DNA of 64,000 nt from Rhodocyclales bacterium. Lineage in GTDB: Bacteria; Pseudomonadota; Gammaproteobacteria; Burkholderiales; Rhodocyclaceae. The DNA lies in the NCBI GenBank assembly GCA_016183655.1, contig JACPEH010000008.1:62001-126000 (forward strand). The letters run 5' to 3'. A program made the position numbers and the translations under genes. The notes below the pieces were generated by a model. That model searched no databases. It was not told the DNA's origin and saw only the letters and a program-made list of their open reading frames with translations. This document shows positions 1 through 11,435 of the stretch, piece by piece (the first letter of the stretch is position 1; each line of letters opens with the position of its first letter).

Positions 1-742
1 CCGCAGCCAGTGCGCGCAAGGTCGCCAGCGCTTCGCCGATCGCCGGCAGCGCCGGCAATTCCCGCTCAGCGCGCGCCAGCACTTCGGCACTGCCGTAGTA
101 CTCCGGCAGGCGCAGAAAGGCCGAACGATACGGATCGGCGAGCCCGGTGCAGAAGCTTTCCAGGCCCGGCACGTCCTTGGCCTGCAGCAGCGACAGCGCG
201 GTGTCGATAGCGTCCGCATCGAGCCCTGCAGCGTCGGCCAGCGCGCGGAAAATGCCGACATGGCCGAGATCGAGACGCGATGCCGGCGCCCCTGCTGCGG
301 CCAGCGCGGCAGCCATCAGCCGGATGATTTCGAGGTCGGCCTCGTAGCCGGCGTGGCCGTAGAGTTCGGCGCCGATCTGGATTGGTTCGCGCGAGGCGCT
401 GATCGAGGCCGGCAGCGTGTGCAGCACGCTGTCGCAGTAGCACAGGCGGGTGACGCCTTCGCGGTTGAGCAGGTGCGCATCGATGCGCGCCACCTGCGGC
501 GTGATGTCGGCGCGGACGCCGAGCGTGCGCCCGGTCACTTGGTCGACCAGCTTGAAGGTGCGCAGCTTCAGATCGTGTCCGGAGCCGGTGAGCAGCGAAT
601 CGAGATATTCGATCAGCGGCGGCATCACCAACTCGTAGCCATGCACGCGGAACAGGTCGAGCACGGCGCGGCGGCGGCCTTCGATCGCCGCCGCTTCCAG
701 CGGCAGCGCGTCGGCAAGGTATTCGGGTAACAGCCAGTTCAT
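1..742 (-). CDS. hisZ: ATP phosphoribosyltransferase regulatory subunit (partial)
   Basis: HisZ is a histidyl-tRNA synthetase-like protein without aminoacylation activity. It binds short-form HisG and is required for the first step of histidine biosynthesis. The visible 247 residues begin [17 protein letters not shown] and contain the class II synthetase-like stretches [14 protein letters not shown] and [19 protein letters not shown]. The 3' end lies outside the window, so the C-terminal third is missing. The start ATG overlaps the stop of the DUF2065 gene (ATGA), which suggests translational coupling at the end of the hfl operon. Confidence 0.9.
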   Translation of the reverse strand, partial: MNWLLPEYLADALPLEAAAIEGRRRAVLDLFRVHGYELVMPPLIEYLDSLLTGSGHDLKLRTFKLVDQVTGRTLGVRADITPQVARIDAHLLNREGVTRLCYCDSVLHTLPASISASREPIQIGAELYGHAGYEADLEIIRLMAAALAAAGAPASRLDLGHVGIFRALADAAGLDADAIDTALSLLQAKDVPGLESFCTGLADPYRSAFLRLPEYYGSAEVLARAERELPALPAIGEALATLRALAA

Positions 743-924
743 TTGAAGATCATGATCAGAATGAGGCCGGCGATCATCGAGGTCAGGCCGATGAAGCGGA
801 TCTGCCCATCGGAAAGTTCGATCAGCCGGCGGAACGTATCCCGCCACGCATTCGGCGCGATGAAGGGCATCAAGCCTTCCAGCACCAGCATCAGTGCGAA
901 AGCGAGCAGGATGTTGTCGGTCAT
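739..924 (-). CDS. DUF2065 small inner-membrane protein
   Basis: A 61-residue protein of the DUF2065 (YjeT) family, function unknown. It has two hydrophobic segments, about residues 4-22 ([20 protein letters not shown]) and 43-60 ([17 protein letters not shown]), joined by a short charged loop, so it is probably a two-helix inner-membrane protein. It sits between hflC (7-base gap) and hisZ (4-base overlap), the usual betaproteobacterial position. The link to the HflKC complex is an inference from gene order only. Confidence 0.85.
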   Translation of the reverse strand: MTDNILLAFALMLVLEGLMPFIAPNAWRDTFRRLIELSDGQIRFIGLTSMIAGLILIMIFK

Positions 925-931
925 TTGCCGC

Positions 932-1822
932 TTATTTCGCGCTCTTCTCGCCGCCGCGCCCCTGGCTCTTCAGATATTTGAAGAAATCGGAGTTCGGCTC
1001 GACGACGATCACGTCACCCTTGTTGCGGAAGCTTGAGCGGTACGCTTCCAGGCTGCGATAGAAGGCGTAGAACTCGGCGTTCTGGTTGAAGGCCTGGGCA
1101 TAGATCGAAGCCGCCTTGGCATCGCCATCGCCCTTGACCTTCTGCGCTTCGCGGTAGGCCTCGGCAACGATCACCTCGCGCTGCTTGTCGGCGTCGGCGC
1201 GGATCTTCTCGGCCTCGGCGGAACCCTGCGAGCGCAGCTCGTTGGCGACGCGCTTGCGCTCGGCCTCCATGCGGCGATAGACCGATTCGCTGACCTCGGT
1301 CGGCAGGTCCACGCGCTTGATGCGGACGTCGACGATCTGCACGCCGATCTTGCGCGCATCCTGGTCGGCCTTGGCGCGCATGTCCTCCATGATCTTGTCG
1401 CGCTCGCCGGAAACGACGTCGTGCACCGTGCGCTTGCCGAACTCCTCGCGCAGGCCGGCGTTCACCGTCTGCGACAGGCGGGTGCGCGCGCGCACCTCGT
1501 CGCCCTGCACCGAGATGTAGTAGAGCTTGGGATCGACGATGCGCCACTTGACGAAGGAATCGACGAGCACGTTCTTCTTTTCCGAGGTGATGAAGCGCTC
1601 GGGCTCGTTGTTGTCCATGGTCAGGATGCGCCGGTCGAAATAGCGCACGTTCTGGATCATCGGCCACTTGAAGTTGAGGCCGGGCTCCGAGATCACTTCC
1701 TTGACTTCGCCGAGCTGGAAGACGATCGCGAACTGGCGCTGGTCGACGGTGAAGATCGACAGGCCGAGGATGACCAGCAGGGCGCCGAACGAAGCGGCGG
1801 CGACGGAAAGACTGTTTTTCAT
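932..1822 (-). CDS. hflC: FtsH protease modulator HflC
   Basis: HflC and HflK form a periplasm-facing SPFH-domain complex that surrounds and regulates the FtsH membrane protease. One N-terminal membrane anchor (residues 5-24) is followed by the SPFH/band-7 domain (about 25-190) and a charged helical region rich in Ala/Glu/Lys (SAEAEKIRADADKQREVIVAEA). Length is 296 aa, normal for the family. ATG at 1822 is preferred over TTG three bases upstream because it overlaps the hflK stop as TGATG and has a GGGAG ribosome site. It is transcribed with hflK. Confidence 0.93.
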   Translation of the reverse strand: MKNSLSVAAASFGALLVILGLSIFTVDQRQFAIVFQLGEVKEVISEPGLNFKWPMIQNVRYFDRRILTMDNNEPERFITSEKKNVLVDSFVKWRIVDPKLYYISVQGDEVRARTRLSQTVNAGLREEFGKRTVHDVVSGERDKIMEDMRAKADQDARKIGVQIVDVRIKRVDLPTEVSESVYRRMEAERKRVANELRSQGSAEAEKIRADADKQREVIVAEAYREAQKVKGDGDAKAASIYAQAFNQNAEFYAFYRSLEAYRSSFRNKGDVIVVEPNSDFFKYLKSQGRGGEKSAK

Positions 1823-3117
1823 CAACGGGACTCCCGATCACGCGAACGGAGCGTTTCACGATCGCGCGGACTGGACGAATACGAACCGCCGCCACCGACC
1901 TGGGGCGTGCGCTCGAGCTGCGGCGGCGCCTCGTTGGAAACCGCCGGGCCGGCGGCGCGGGGCACCACCGCCGAGTCCGTGTTCGTCGCCACCGCCGGCG
2001 TCGCAGCGGCCGCCGCGTTCATCAGCTTGTCCAGCGGCAGGTAGAGGAGATTGCCCTGCCCCTTGGCATCGACCATCACCTTGCTCGTATTCGAGTAGAC
2101 CGTCTGCATAGTGTCGAGATACATGCGCTGGCGCGTCACCTCCGGCGCCTTGGCGTACTCGGCCAGGATCTGGCGGAAACGGGACGCGTCGCCCTCGGCG
2201 GTCGCAATGATCCGCTGCTTGTAGCCTTCGGCCTCCTGGAACAGGCGTGCCGCCGTACCCTGGGCTTTCGGGATCACGTCGTTGGCGTAGGCCTGGCCTT
2301 CGTTCTTCTGCCGCTCGCGGTCCTGGCCGGCCTTCACGGCATCGTCGAAGGCTGCCTGCACCTGTTCCGGCGGCTGCGCATTCTGCATCGTCACCTTGGA
2401 AATCATGATGCCGGTCTTGTAGCGGTCGAGGATGTCCTGCATCAGCTTCGAGGCGTTGGCCGCCACCTGCTCGCGCCCTTCGTAAAGCACGAAGTCCATG
2501 CGGTTCTTGCCGACGATCTCGCGGATCGCCGTTTCCGCCGCCTGCATCACGGAATCGTCCGGATGGCGGTTCTGGAAGACGTATTCGACCGGATCGCGGA
2601 GCACGTACTGCACCGCAAACTGGATGTTGATGATGTTCTCGTCGTCGGTCAGCATCAGTGCTTCCTTGAGCACCTTGTTCTTCTCGCTGCCGCGATAGCC
2701 GACTTCGATCGTGCGCACGCCGGTCAGGTTGACCAGCTCGTGCGACTGGATCGGATACGGCAGGCGCCAGCGCAGGCCGGGCTCGGTGGTTTCCTTGAAT
2801 TTGCCGAACTGGAGGACGACCCCGCGATACGCCGCGTCTACGATGTAGAAGCCGCTCGCCAGCCAGACGACGACGAGCAGTGCAGCGAGAATGCCGATGC
2901 CGCCGCCAAGGAACTTCGGGTCGAACTCGACCGGAGGACGCCCGCCGCCGTCGTTGCCGCCGCCGCCCTTCTTGCCGAACATGCCGGAGAGCTTGCGGTT
3001 GAAATCCCGCCACAGCTCTTCCAGATCGGGAGGGCCCTGATTGGGGCGGCGACCGCCGCCGTTGTCGTTGCTGCCGCTGTTGCCGCGATTACCCCACTGC
3101 GGGTCATTGAGCGACAT
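1822..3117 (-). CDS. hflK: FtsH protease modulator HflK
   Basis: Partner of HflC in the SPFH complex controlling FtsH. A cytoplasmic Gly/Asn-rich N-terminus is followed by a single membrane helix (GIGILAALLVVVWLASGFYI), the SPFH domain, and a Pro/Ser/Arg-rich C-terminal tail. The start is placed at the ATG giving MSLNDPQWGNR, the beginning conserved in betaproteobacterial HflK. An in-frame ATG at 3141 overlaps the hflX stop (ATGA) and would add eight residues, so that alternative cannot be excluded. Length 431 aa. Confidence 0.92.
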   Translation of the reverse strand: MSLNDPQWGNRGNSGSNDNGGGRRPNQGPPDLEELWRDFNRKLSGMFGKKGGGGNDGGGRPPVEFDPKFLGGGIGILAALLVVVWLASGFYIVDAAYRGVVLQFGKFKETTEPGLRWRLPYPIQSHELVNLTGVRTIEVGYRGSEKNKVLKEALMLTDDENIINIQFAVQYVLRDPVEYVFQNRHPDDSVMQAAETAIREIVGKNRMDFVLYEGREQVAANASKLMQDILDRYKTGIMISKVTMQNAQPPEQVQAAFDDAVKAGQDRERQKNEGQAYANDVIPKAQGTAARLFQEAEGYKQRIIATAEGDASRFRQILAEYAKAPEVTRQRMYLDTMQTVYSNTSKVMVDAKGQGNLLYLPLDKLMNAAAAATPAVATNTDSAVVPRAAGPAVSNEAPPQLERTPQVGGGGSYSSSPRDRETLRSRDRESR

Positions 3118-3137
3118 GAGTAGTCCGAAGGTCGAAA

Positions 3138-4337
3138 TCATTGAGGGGTGCCTGTGTCGATCACGGATTCCAGAATTGTCGAAGAAGCTTCGACGGAAGG
3201 GGGCGCTACCTGCGCTGTTTGCGCGCGCTCCAGTTTTACACGCTGCGCCTTCTCAACGGCATACTCGGCCAAGGCCCGGCGCAGCAGGGGCAAGCCTTCG
3301 CCGGTCACCGCGCTGACGCGAACGCGGCGAATTCTACCATATTCGTCTGCCTCGGCCGCCGCCGGCAGGCCGGTCAGGTCCTGCTTGTTGAGGACGATGA
3401 TCTGCGGCACGTCGCTGGCGCCGATCTCGGCCAGAACCTTGTCGACTTCCTGCATCTGCTCGTCGCGCGCCGGATTGGCGGAATCGACCACGTGCAGCAG
3501 CAGGTCGGCTTCGGCGGTCGCCTCCAGCGTCGCGTGGAAGGCAGCCACCAGCGAATGCGGCAGGTCGCGGATGAAACCGACGGTGTCGGAGATGACGATG
3601 TTGCCCGCCCCCTCCAGCCAGAGCTTGCGCGAAGTGGTGTCGAGAGTGGCGAAAAGCTGGTCGGCGGCATAGACGCCGGCGTGCGTCAGCGTATTGAACA
3701 GCGTCGATTTGCCGGCGTTGGTATAGCCGACCAGCGAAACATTGAGCACGTCGCCGCGCGAACGCGCCTTGCGCTGCACGCCGCGTTGCCGCTCCAGCCG
3801 TTGCAGGCGTTCCTTGAGCAGCTTGACGCGGTTGCCGAGCAGCCGGCGGTCGGTTTCCAGCTGCGTTTCACCGGGGCCGCGCAGACCGATGCCCCCCTTC
3901 TGCCGCTCGAGGTGGGTCCAGCCGCGGACGAGTCGGGTCGCCAGGTGATCCAGCTGCGCCAGCTCCACCTGCAGCTTGCCCTCGGCGCTCTGCGCCCGAA
4001 GGGCAAAGATGTCGAGGATCAGCGCCGTGCGGTCGACCACCCGGCACTTGAGCTCGCGTTCCAGGTTGCGCTGCTGCGCCGGCGACAATTCGTGGTTGAA
4101 GATCACCAACCCGGCATCGGCGGCAGCAAGGGTCGCAGCGATTTCCTGCACCTTGCCCTTGCCGGCATACGTTGCCGGATCGGGGCTGTGGCGGCGTCCG
4201 AAAACGATTTCGGCGACGTCGGCCCCTGCCGATTCGGCGAGCAGACGGACCTCTTCCACCTGTTCCTGCAGATCGTCGCAACCGAAGTCGAGCTGCACGA
4301 TCACCGCGCGTTCACCGGCAGCCGGACGTTCGAGCAT
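3138..4337 (-). CDS. hflX: ribosome-associated GTPase HflX
   Basis: HflX is a 50S-binding GTPase that splits stalled or heat-damaged ribosomes. Of 399 residues, the first about 190 form the HflX N-terminal domain with its glycine-rich GLRGPGETQLETDRR signature. The G domain follows with the P-loop GYTNAGKST, switch II DTVGFIRDLPH and specificity motif NKQD. The C-terminus ends in a Gln/Val/Ala-rich tail. It lies downstream of hfq, as in many proteobacteria, but a hairpin between the two may limit read-through. Confidence 0.95.
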   Translation of the reverse strand: MLERPAAGERAVIVQLDFGCDDLQEQVEEVRLLAESAGADVAEIVFGRRHSPDPATYAGKGKVQEIAATLAAADAGLVIFNHELSPAQQRNLERELKCRVVDRTALILDIFALRAQSAEGKLQVELAQLDHLATRLVRGWTHLERQKGGIGLRGPGETQLETDRRLLGNRVKLLKERLQRLERQRGVQRKARSRGDVLNVSLVGYTNAGKSTLFNTLTHAGVYAADQLFATLDTTSRKLWLEGAGNIVISDTVGFIRDLPHSLVAAFHATLEATAEADLLLHVVDSANPARDEQMQEVDKVLAEIGASDVPQIIVLNKQDLTGLPAAAEADEYGRIRRVRVSAVTGEGLPLLRRALAEYAVEKAQRVKLERAQTAQVAPPSVEASSTILESVIDTGTPQ

Positions 4338-4360
4338 GGGAAGCTTTTTCGGAATTCAGA

Positions 4361-4392
4361 ATGAAAACGGCCCGCCGCGCATGCGGCAGGCC
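4361..4392 (-). terminator. hairpin between hfq and hflX, attenuator or terminator
   Basis: On the minus strand, 58 bases after the hfq stop, a 10-bp stem (4383-4392 with 4369-4378, one G-T pair) with a 4-nt loop is followed by GTTTTCATT. The T-run is short, so partial termination that lowers hflX relative to hfq is the likely effect. Confidence 0.5.
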
Positions 4393-4450
4393 GGAGAAGA
4401 GAACTGCAGCGGCTCGCGCGCCGAAGACGCGCCACCGGAACGGGGACGCT

Positions 4451-4693
4451 TCACTCGCCGCCGTTGCCGCCATCCTGCTGGATGCTGACCGGACGGGCAG
4501 GCACGACGGTGGAAATCGCGTGCTTGTAGACCATCTGGGTGACCGTGTTCTTGAGCAGTACGACATACTGGTCGAAGGATTCGATCTGACCCTGCAGCTT
4601 GATGCCGTTGACCAGGTAGATCGAAACCGGCACGTGCTCGCGACGCAGGGTGTTGAGGAACGGGTCTTGTAAAAGTTGCCCTTTGTTGCTCAT
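4451..4693 (-). CDS. hfq: RNA chaperone Hfq
   Basis: Hexameric Sm-like RNA chaperone that pairs small RNAs with mRNAs. The 80-residue sequence has the Sm1 motif ([40 protein letters not shown]) and the Sm2 motif ([11 protein letters not shown]), followed by a short acidic/glycine tail (QQDGGNGGE). The tail is shorter than in E. coli, as usual in betaproteobacteria. It has 89 bases of upstream space after der, enough for its own promoter. Confidence 0.97.
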   Translation of the reverse strand: MSNKGQLLQDPFLNTLRREHVPVSIYLVNGIKLQGQIESFDQYVVLLKNTVTQMVYKHAISTVVPARPVSIQQDGGNGGE

Positions 4694-4782
4694 GGTTGAA
4701 ACTCCATGCTTATGTGGTTATGGAAGCTGCGGTACCCGCAGAGTATCGGAAAACCCGCTGAAAAGCCATCAATCCCGCCAAA

Positions 4783-6165
4783 TCAGGTCAGCCGGGAACT
4801 GCGCGGACCGCGCTTGGAACCCGGCTTGTCGACCCGGCGCTCGGCCTTTTCCGCATACGGATTCTCGGCCGTGTTGAACTGGATGCGCAATGGCGTCCCC
4901 TGCAATTTGAACGCTTCGCGGAAATAATGTTCCAGATAGCGGCGATAGCTGTCGGAAACGTGATCGAGCGCATTGCCATGGACCACGATCAGCGGCGGAT
5001 TCATGCCGCCCTGGTGGGCATAGCGCATCTTCGGCCGGAACGCCCCGTGCCGCGGCGGCAACTGGCGGGTCACCGCGTCGAGCAGCGCCCGCGTCAGCTT
5101 CGGCGTCGGCAGCTTGGCCATCGCCGCCGCGTAGGCGCCATCGACCGAGCGGAACATCCCGTCCAGCCCCTGGCCGCGCAGCGCGGAGATGTAATGGAAG
5201 CGCGCGAAGTCGAGGAACTTCAGCTTGCGCTCAAGCAACTGCTTGACCTGTTCGCGGGTATACCCCTCCAGGCCGTCCCACTTGTTGACCGCGACCACCA
5301 GCGCGCGCCCCGCTTCCACGGCAAAACCGGCGATGTGGGCATCCTGGTCGGAGATGTCCTGCTGCGCATCGAGGACGAGGATGACCACATTGGCATCCTC
5401 GATCGACTGCAGCGTCTTGATCACCGAGAACTTCTCGATCGTCTCGAAAACCTTGCCACGGCGGCGCAGGCCGGCGGTGTCGATCAGCGTGTATTTCCTG
5501 CCGCGGCGCTCGAAGTCGACGTAGATCGCATCGCGCGTCGTTCCCGGCATGTCGAACGCGATCACCCGCTCCTCGCCGAGCAAGGCGTTGATCAGCGTGC
5601 TCTTGCCGACGTTCGGACGGCCGGCGATGGCGACCTTGATCACCCCGTCGTCGACCTCGTCCTCTTCCGGTTCCGGGTAGGGGTCGAGCGCCAGATCGAG
5701 CAGGTGGCGCACCCCCTCGCCGTGCGTGGCTGAGATGCTGTACGGTTCGCCCAGCCCGAGTTCGTGGAAGTCGGCGGTGGCGACGCCACGATCCAACCCC
5801 TCCGACTTGTTCACGGCGATGAAGACCGGGCGGTCGATCTTGCGCAGCTTGTTGGCGATTTCCTTGTCGAGCGCGGTAATGCCGACGCGGCCATCGACGA
5901 CGAAGATGACGATGTCGGATTCGGCGATCGCCTGCTCGGTCTGGCGCGCCATCTCGTGCATGATGCCGTCCTTGGCGAGCGGCTCGAAACCGCCGGTGTC
6001 GACGACCAGGAAGGGTTTGCGGCCGAGCTTGCCGTGGCCGTAATGGCGATCGCGCGTCAGACCGGGAATGTCGGCGACGATGGCGTCGCGCGACTTGGTC
6101 AGGCGGTTGAACAGCGTGGACTTGCCGACATTCGGGCGTCCGACGAGAGCGATGATCGGTTTCAC
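4783..6165 (-). CDS. der: ribosome biogenesis GTPase Der (EngA)
   Basis: Essential double-GTPase needed for 50S subunit maturation. It has 460 residues with two G domains, each with a [10 protein letters not shown]-loop (near residues 9 and 185). Their specificity motifs are NKSE and NKWD, and a KH-like C-terminal domain follows. The start is GTG at 6165: the first G-domain strand ([11 protein letters not shown]) begins immediately, and the GTGA overlap with the bamB stop fits coupling. A basic C-terminal tail ([14 protein letters not shown]) follows the KH-like domain. Confidence 0.95.
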   Translation of the reverse strand: MKPIIALVGRPNVGKSTLFNRLTKSRDAIVADIPGLTRDRHYGHGKLGRKPFLVVDTGGFEPLAKDGIMHEMARQTEQAIAESDIVIFVVDGRVGITALDKEIANKLRKIDRPVFIAVNKSEGLDRGVATADFHELGLGEPYSISATHGEGVRHLLDLALDPYPEPEEDEVDDGVIKVAIAGRPNVGKSTLINALLGEERVIAFDMPGTTRDAIYVDFERRGRKYTLIDTAGLRRRGKVFETIEKFSVIKTLQSIEDANVVILVLDAQQDISDQDAHIAGFAVEAGRALVVAVNKWDGLEGYTREQVKQLLERKLKFLDFARFHYISALRGQGLDGMFRSVDGAYAAAMAKLPTPKLTRALLDAVTRQLPPRHGAFRPKMRYAHQGGMNPPLIVVHGNALDHVSDSYRRYLEHYFREAFKLQGTPLRIQFNTAENPYAEKAERRVDKPGSKRGPRSSRLT

Positions 6166-7304
6166 TGGGCTTCCAACGCCATCACGGTACCGCCCCGGGT
6201 CTGCAGCAGGATCTTGTTGTCGAGCACGCGCAGCGGCGCCGTCACCGGCGTCCCGTCGGTGGCAACGCGGGCGACGAACGAGCCGTCTTCGCGGCTCAGG
6301 AAATGGACGATGCCCTTGACGTCGGCCACGGCAACGAGGCGGCCGCGGGCGACCGGCGCGGACAGCTGCCGCAGCGACAGCTTGTCCTGCTTCCAGATGC
6401 TGGCGCCGCTGGCCAGGTCGAGCGCATGCACGGCGCCCTTGTCGTCGGAGACATAGACGTAGCGGCTGTCGGCGGCGAGGCCCGCAGCGCTGGACATGTC
6501 GCGCGCCCAGGCGAGGTTGCCGGTATTCAAGTCGAAGCAGGCGACCCGCCCCTGGAAGGCGACGGCGCAGATCATGCGGCCGGCAATGACCGGCGCGCTG
6601 GTGATGTCGGCGACGCGGTCGAGTTCGGTCGTTCCCTTGGGCAGCGCCACCGTCCCTTCCCAGGCCGAGGCACCATTGTTGGTGGTGACCGCCATCAGCT
6701 TGCCGCCGGGAAAGCCGGCGAAAACGTAGTTGCTGTCGATCAGCGGCGCAGCGAAGGTGCGCAGCGAGAGCGGCGGCGTCTGCCGCTGGTAGACCCACTT
6801 GCGCTTGCCGTCGCCGGCGTCGAAGGCGTAGATGCGGTTGTCGCCGCTGCGCACGACGACCAGCGCGGCATCGACGGCCGGGGCCGCCAGCACTTCGCTG
6901 CTCACCTTGGCGCGCCACAGCTCCTTGCCGTCGGCGGCATCGAAGGCCAGCACGTCGCCCTTCGGCGAGCCGACCACGACGCGGCGGCCGTCGCTGCCGA
7001 CGCCGCCCGACAGCGGCATGCCGGTATTGATCTTCCAGCGCACGGCACCGTCCTCGATGCGCAGCACCTCGCCCTTGCCGCCCGCGGCGAAAACGGCGTT
7101 GCCGGCCAGCGCCGGCGTGAACACGTAGGTCTCTCCCTTGCCGACGTTTTCCTTCCAGGCAACGCGCACATCGACCGTGGTGGTGATCGGCGTCAGCTCG
7201 GCCATCTTCGGGCCGGACGAAGCGAAGGGATTGAGGCTGTCGATGGTCGAGCAGCCTGCCGCCAACGAGGCAGCGGCGATAATCAGCGCCGGGCGCAGGA
7301 TCAC
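6162..7304 (-). CDS. bamB: outer membrane assembly lipoprotein BamB
   Basis: Lipoprotein of the BAM complex that inserts beta-barrel proteins into the outer membrane. The N-terminus is a lipoprotein signal with lipobox LAAGC (Cys about residue 18). The rest is a PQQ-like beta-propeller with repeated blades such as [20 protein letters not shown] and [15 protein letters not shown]. Start is GTG at 7304, overlapping the upstream TGA (GTGA). 380 aa, normal length. It sits between der and yfgM as in many proteobacteria. Confidence 0.95.
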   Translation of the reverse strand: MILRPALIIAAASLAAGCSTIDSLNPFASSGPKMAELTPITTTVDVRVAWKENVGKGETYVFTPALAGNAVFAAGGKGEVLRIEDGAVRWKINTGMPLSGGVGSDGRRVVVGSPKGDVLAFDAADGKELWRAKVSSEVLAAPAVDAALVVVRSGDNRIYAFDAGDGKRKWVYQRQTPPLSLRTFAAPLIDSNYVFAGFPGGKLMAVTTNNGASAWEGTVALPKGTTELDRVADITSAPVIAGRMICAVAFQGRVACFDLNTGNLAWARDMSSAAGLAADSRYVYVSDDKGAVHALDLASGASIWKQDKLSLRQLSAPVARGRLVAVADVKGIVHFLSREDGSFVARVATDGTPVTAPLRVLDNKILLQTRGGTVMALEAQ

Positions 7305-7984
7305 TTGGCGTCTCCGAGCGAGTCGAGCTTCTGCTGCAGCATTTCACGGTACGGCGCGTTCGCCTCCCTGGCCTGCAGCGTGCTCCGCGCCTTGCCGTCC
7401 TTGGCTGCATTCTCCAGCGCCGTCAGTGCCGCGCGATAGGCGGCGGCAGCCTCGGCCTTCTTGCCCTGGGCGAAGAGGACGTCGCCGCGGAGTTCGGCGT
7501 AGCGCGTGTCGAAACCGGCGCTGTGGCTGGTACCGAGCACCTTCAGCGCCTCGTCGTAGGCCTGCTCGTCGAGCAGCACGGCGGCCAGCCGCAGGCGGCC
7601 GAGATCGCGCAGCTCGTCCTTGCCGTTCTCGGCCACCCAGGCCAGCTGGGCCTTGGCGCTCTTGGCATCGCCGGCCTCGTAGAGGGCCTTCGCCGCCGTC
7701 AGCGCGCCGAGCGGCGCATAGGCCGTGCCGCCGAATTTTTCGACCAGCTCGCCGGCGGCCGCTTTCGTCTTCTGCGTATCCTTTTCCAGCGCCGCGCGCT
7801 GCAGCACGCTATAGACGGCAGAGGCCTGCGCCGCCTGATTGCGCTGATACCAGTTCCAGCCCTGCCAGGCGAGCACGCCGACCGCCGCGGCGGTGACGAT
7901 GCCGGTCACCAGATTGCCGTACTGCTTCCACCAGGCCTTGATTTCAGCCAGCTGTTCCTGTTCTTCCAGATCGTAGGCAGCCAT
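7301..7984 (-). CDS. YfgM-like tetratricopeptide membrane protein
   Basis: A 227-residue YfgM/UPF0070-type protein, an ancillary subunit of the SecYEG translocon that hands secreted proteins to periplasmic chaperones. It has an acidic cytoplasmic start ([20 protein letters not shown]), one membrane helix (residues about 23-42) and periplasmic tetratricopeptide-like repeats rich in Ala/Leu/Glu. The ATG at 7984 overlaps the hisS stop as TAATG, and its own stop overlaps bamB. Function is assigned from the family and from the hisS-yfgM-bamB order. Confidence 0.9.
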   Translation of the reverse strand: MAAYDLEEQEQLAEIKAWWKQYGNLVTGIVTAAAVGVLAWQGWNWYQRNQAAQASAVYSVLQRAALEKDTQKTKAAAGELVEKFGGTAYAPLGALTAAKALYEAGDAKSAKAQLAWVAENGKDELRDLGRLRLAAVLLDEQAYDEALKVLGTSHSAGFDTRYAELRGDVLFAQGKKAEAAAAYRAALTALENAAKDGKARSTLQAREANAPYREMLQQKLDSLGDAK

Positions 7985-9284
7985 TACGCTTGTTCCCCTT
8001 CGTTTTCTTCTTGCCAGTCCAGCATCGAATTCATGATCGTTTCGGCGAGCCGGTCGACCGGCACCCGTTTCTGTCCGTCGCCTTCTTCGCGCAGCGGCTT
8101 CAGGCTGACTTCGCCGGCCGCCGCCTCGTCGTCGCCGATGATAACCGCGAACGCCGCGCCCGAGCCGTCGGCCTTCTTCATCTGCGACTTGAACGAGCCG
8201 CCGCCGCAGTGCAGGACGACATCGACGCCGTTGTCGCGCAAGCCTTCGGCGACGCGGAAAGCCATCCGCGCGGCGGCTTCGCCGGCATGCACGACATAGA
8301 CGTCGGTACCGCGCTTTGCCGGCTCGCCGCCGGCGTCGCGGACCAGCGCGATCAGGCGCTCGACGCCCATCGCGAAGCCGCAGGCCGGCGCCGGCTTGCC
8401 GCCGAGCTGGCCGACCAGGCCGTCGTAGCGGCCGCCGGCGCAGACGGTGCCCTGCGCGCCGAGGCGGTCGGTGACCCATTCGAAAACGGTCAGGTTGTAA
8501 TAGTCGAGGCCGCGCACCAGGCGCGGATTGATTTCGAACGGCAGGCCGGCGTCCCTGAGGATCTGCTGCACGGCATTGAAGTGTTCGAGCGAGGCGTCGC
8601 CGAGGTAGTCGATCAGCTTCGGCGCGCCGAGAATCATTTCCTGCATCGCCGGGTTCTTCGAGTCGAGGATGCGCAGCGGGTTGCTGTACAGCCGCCGCTT
8701 GGCGTCCTCGTCGAGCCGGTCCTGCTGTTCCTCGAAGTAGGAAATCAGCTCGGCGCGGTGGCGCGCACGCTCGTCCGGCTGGCCGAGCGTGTTCAACTGC
8801 AGCTTGATGCCGTCCAGCCCGAGGTCGTCCCACAGGCGCGCACCCATCAGGATCATCTCGGCGTCGATGTCCGGGCCGGCAAAGCCGAGCGCCTCGACGC
8901 CGACCTGGTGGAACTGGCGGTAGCGCCCCTTTTGCGGCCGCTCGTGGCGGAACATCTGGCCGACGTAGTAGAGGCGCTGCGGCTGCTGGGCGATCAGGTT
9001 GTGCTGGATCACCGCGCGCACGCAGCCGGCGGTGCCTTCCGGGCGCAGCGTCAGCGGCTCGCCGTTGAGGCTGTCGACGAACGAGTACATTTCCTTCTCG
9101 ACGATGTCGGTGACTTCACCGATGGCGCGCTTGAACAGCGGCGTCGGCTCGACGATCGGCATGCGGATCGGCCGGTAGCCGTAGCTCTGCAGCCAGGAAC
9201 GGACGGTGTCTTCGAAGAGTTCCCAGAACTCGGCTTCGTCCGGCAGGATGTCGGGCATGCCGCGCACGGCCTGGATGTTGTTGC

Positions 9285-9288
<4 letters not shown>
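7984..9288 (-). CDS. hisS: histidyl-tRNA synthetase
   Basis: Class II aminoacyl-tRNA synthetase charging tRNA-His, homodimeric, cytoplasmic. 434 residues. Visible class II motifs: motif 2 around [14 protein letters not shown] followed by [16 protein letters not shown], histidine-specific [15 protein letters not shown] and [13 protein letters not shown], and motif 3 [13 protein letters not shown]. The C-terminal anticodon-binding domain begins near residue 330. Start ATG at 9288 overlaps the ispG stop. Confidence 0.97.
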
Positions 9289-10523
<1,235 letters not shown>

Positions 10524-10547
10524 GCTTCCTGCTTCTTTACTTGAGCG

Positions 10548-11435
10548 TCATTCGACGGTGATGCGCGCCACGTCGTCCTTGCTGCGCGGCTGCAGCTCGA
10601 CCTCGCGCCCCTTGTACGAAACGGTGACATGGGCAGCATTGCCGACCACCAGCGCAAAAGGCGGCTGGCCGTCGACGGTACGTTCGCTGCCGGCGGGGTT
10701 GAGCTGCGAAAAAACGATCTGGCCGCTGCGGTCGCGGATTTCCACCCACGACGGCTGGGTGAACTTGAGCTTCAGCGCCCCGGTCGAAGCGGCTGCGGCA
10801 AGCGGCGCCTCGCCGGCCGGTGCGGCACCGGCAGCAGCCGGTGCCGCCGTCGATGGCACCGATTCCTGCGCGGCAGCCGCCGGCGTTGCAAGCGCCGGAC
10901 CCGCGGCAGCTTCGGCAGCGAGCTGGGCCGGACCACCGGGCGGGAACAGCGGCGCCGGCGCGGTGCTCGCCGCCGCGGGTTCTTCCAGCGGCTTGGTCTG
11001 CCAAAGATCGGGAGGCACAACGTAATAAGCAACGACTGCAACCGCAACCAGCACCAAACCGGCCAGTACCGCCGCGTAATCCCGCTTCTGCGCTACGCCG
11101 GACTGCGGCATCACGGCCGTCGCGTTCTGCGGCACATCGAGGCGCGGCGGCGTCGGCATCGGCGCATCGAGATCCGCCAGCAACGCGTCGGTGTCCAGCT
11201 GCGCAACGCGAGCGTAATTGCGGACGAAACCGCGAACGAATGCATGACCCGGCAGCGCCGACCAGTTGCCGGCCTCCAGCGCATCGATCTGGCGCGGCGA
11301 CAACTTCAGCGCCGCCGCAACGTCTGCCGCGCTCATCCCCTTCGCCTCGCGTCCCGCGCGCAAACGCTCGCCAACACTCGGCTTTGCTGCGGCAACGACC
11401 TCCTCCACCGGCCCTTCCAGGCTGACTTCGCTCAT
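10548..11435 (-). CDS. rodZ: cytoskeleton protein RodZ
   Basis: RodZ links MreB filaments to the elongasome and sets rod shape. 295 residues: an N-terminal Xre-type helix-turn-helix that binds MreB (GERLRAGREAKGMSAADVAA, LSPRQIDALEAGNW), one membrane helix (about residues 130-150, LAGLVLVAVAVVAYYVV), an Ala/Pro-rich periplasmic linker, and a C-terminal DUF4115 beta domain. It overlaps pilF by four bases and precedes ispG by 24 bases. Confidence 0.93.
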   Translation of the reverse strand: MSEVSLEGPVEEVVAAAKPSVGERLRAGREAKGMSAADVAAALKLSPRQIDALEAGNWSALPGHAFVRGFVRNYARVAQLDTDALLADLDAPMPTPPRLDVPQNATAVMPQSGVAQKRDYAAVLAGLVLVAVAVVAYYVVPPDLWQTKPLEEPAAASTAPAPLFPPGGPAQLAAEAAAGPALATPAAAAQESVPSTAAPAAAGAAPAGEAPLAAAASTGALKLKFTQPSWVEIRDRSGQIVFSQLNPAGSERTVDGQPPFALVVGNAAHVTVSYKGREVELQPRSKDDVARITVE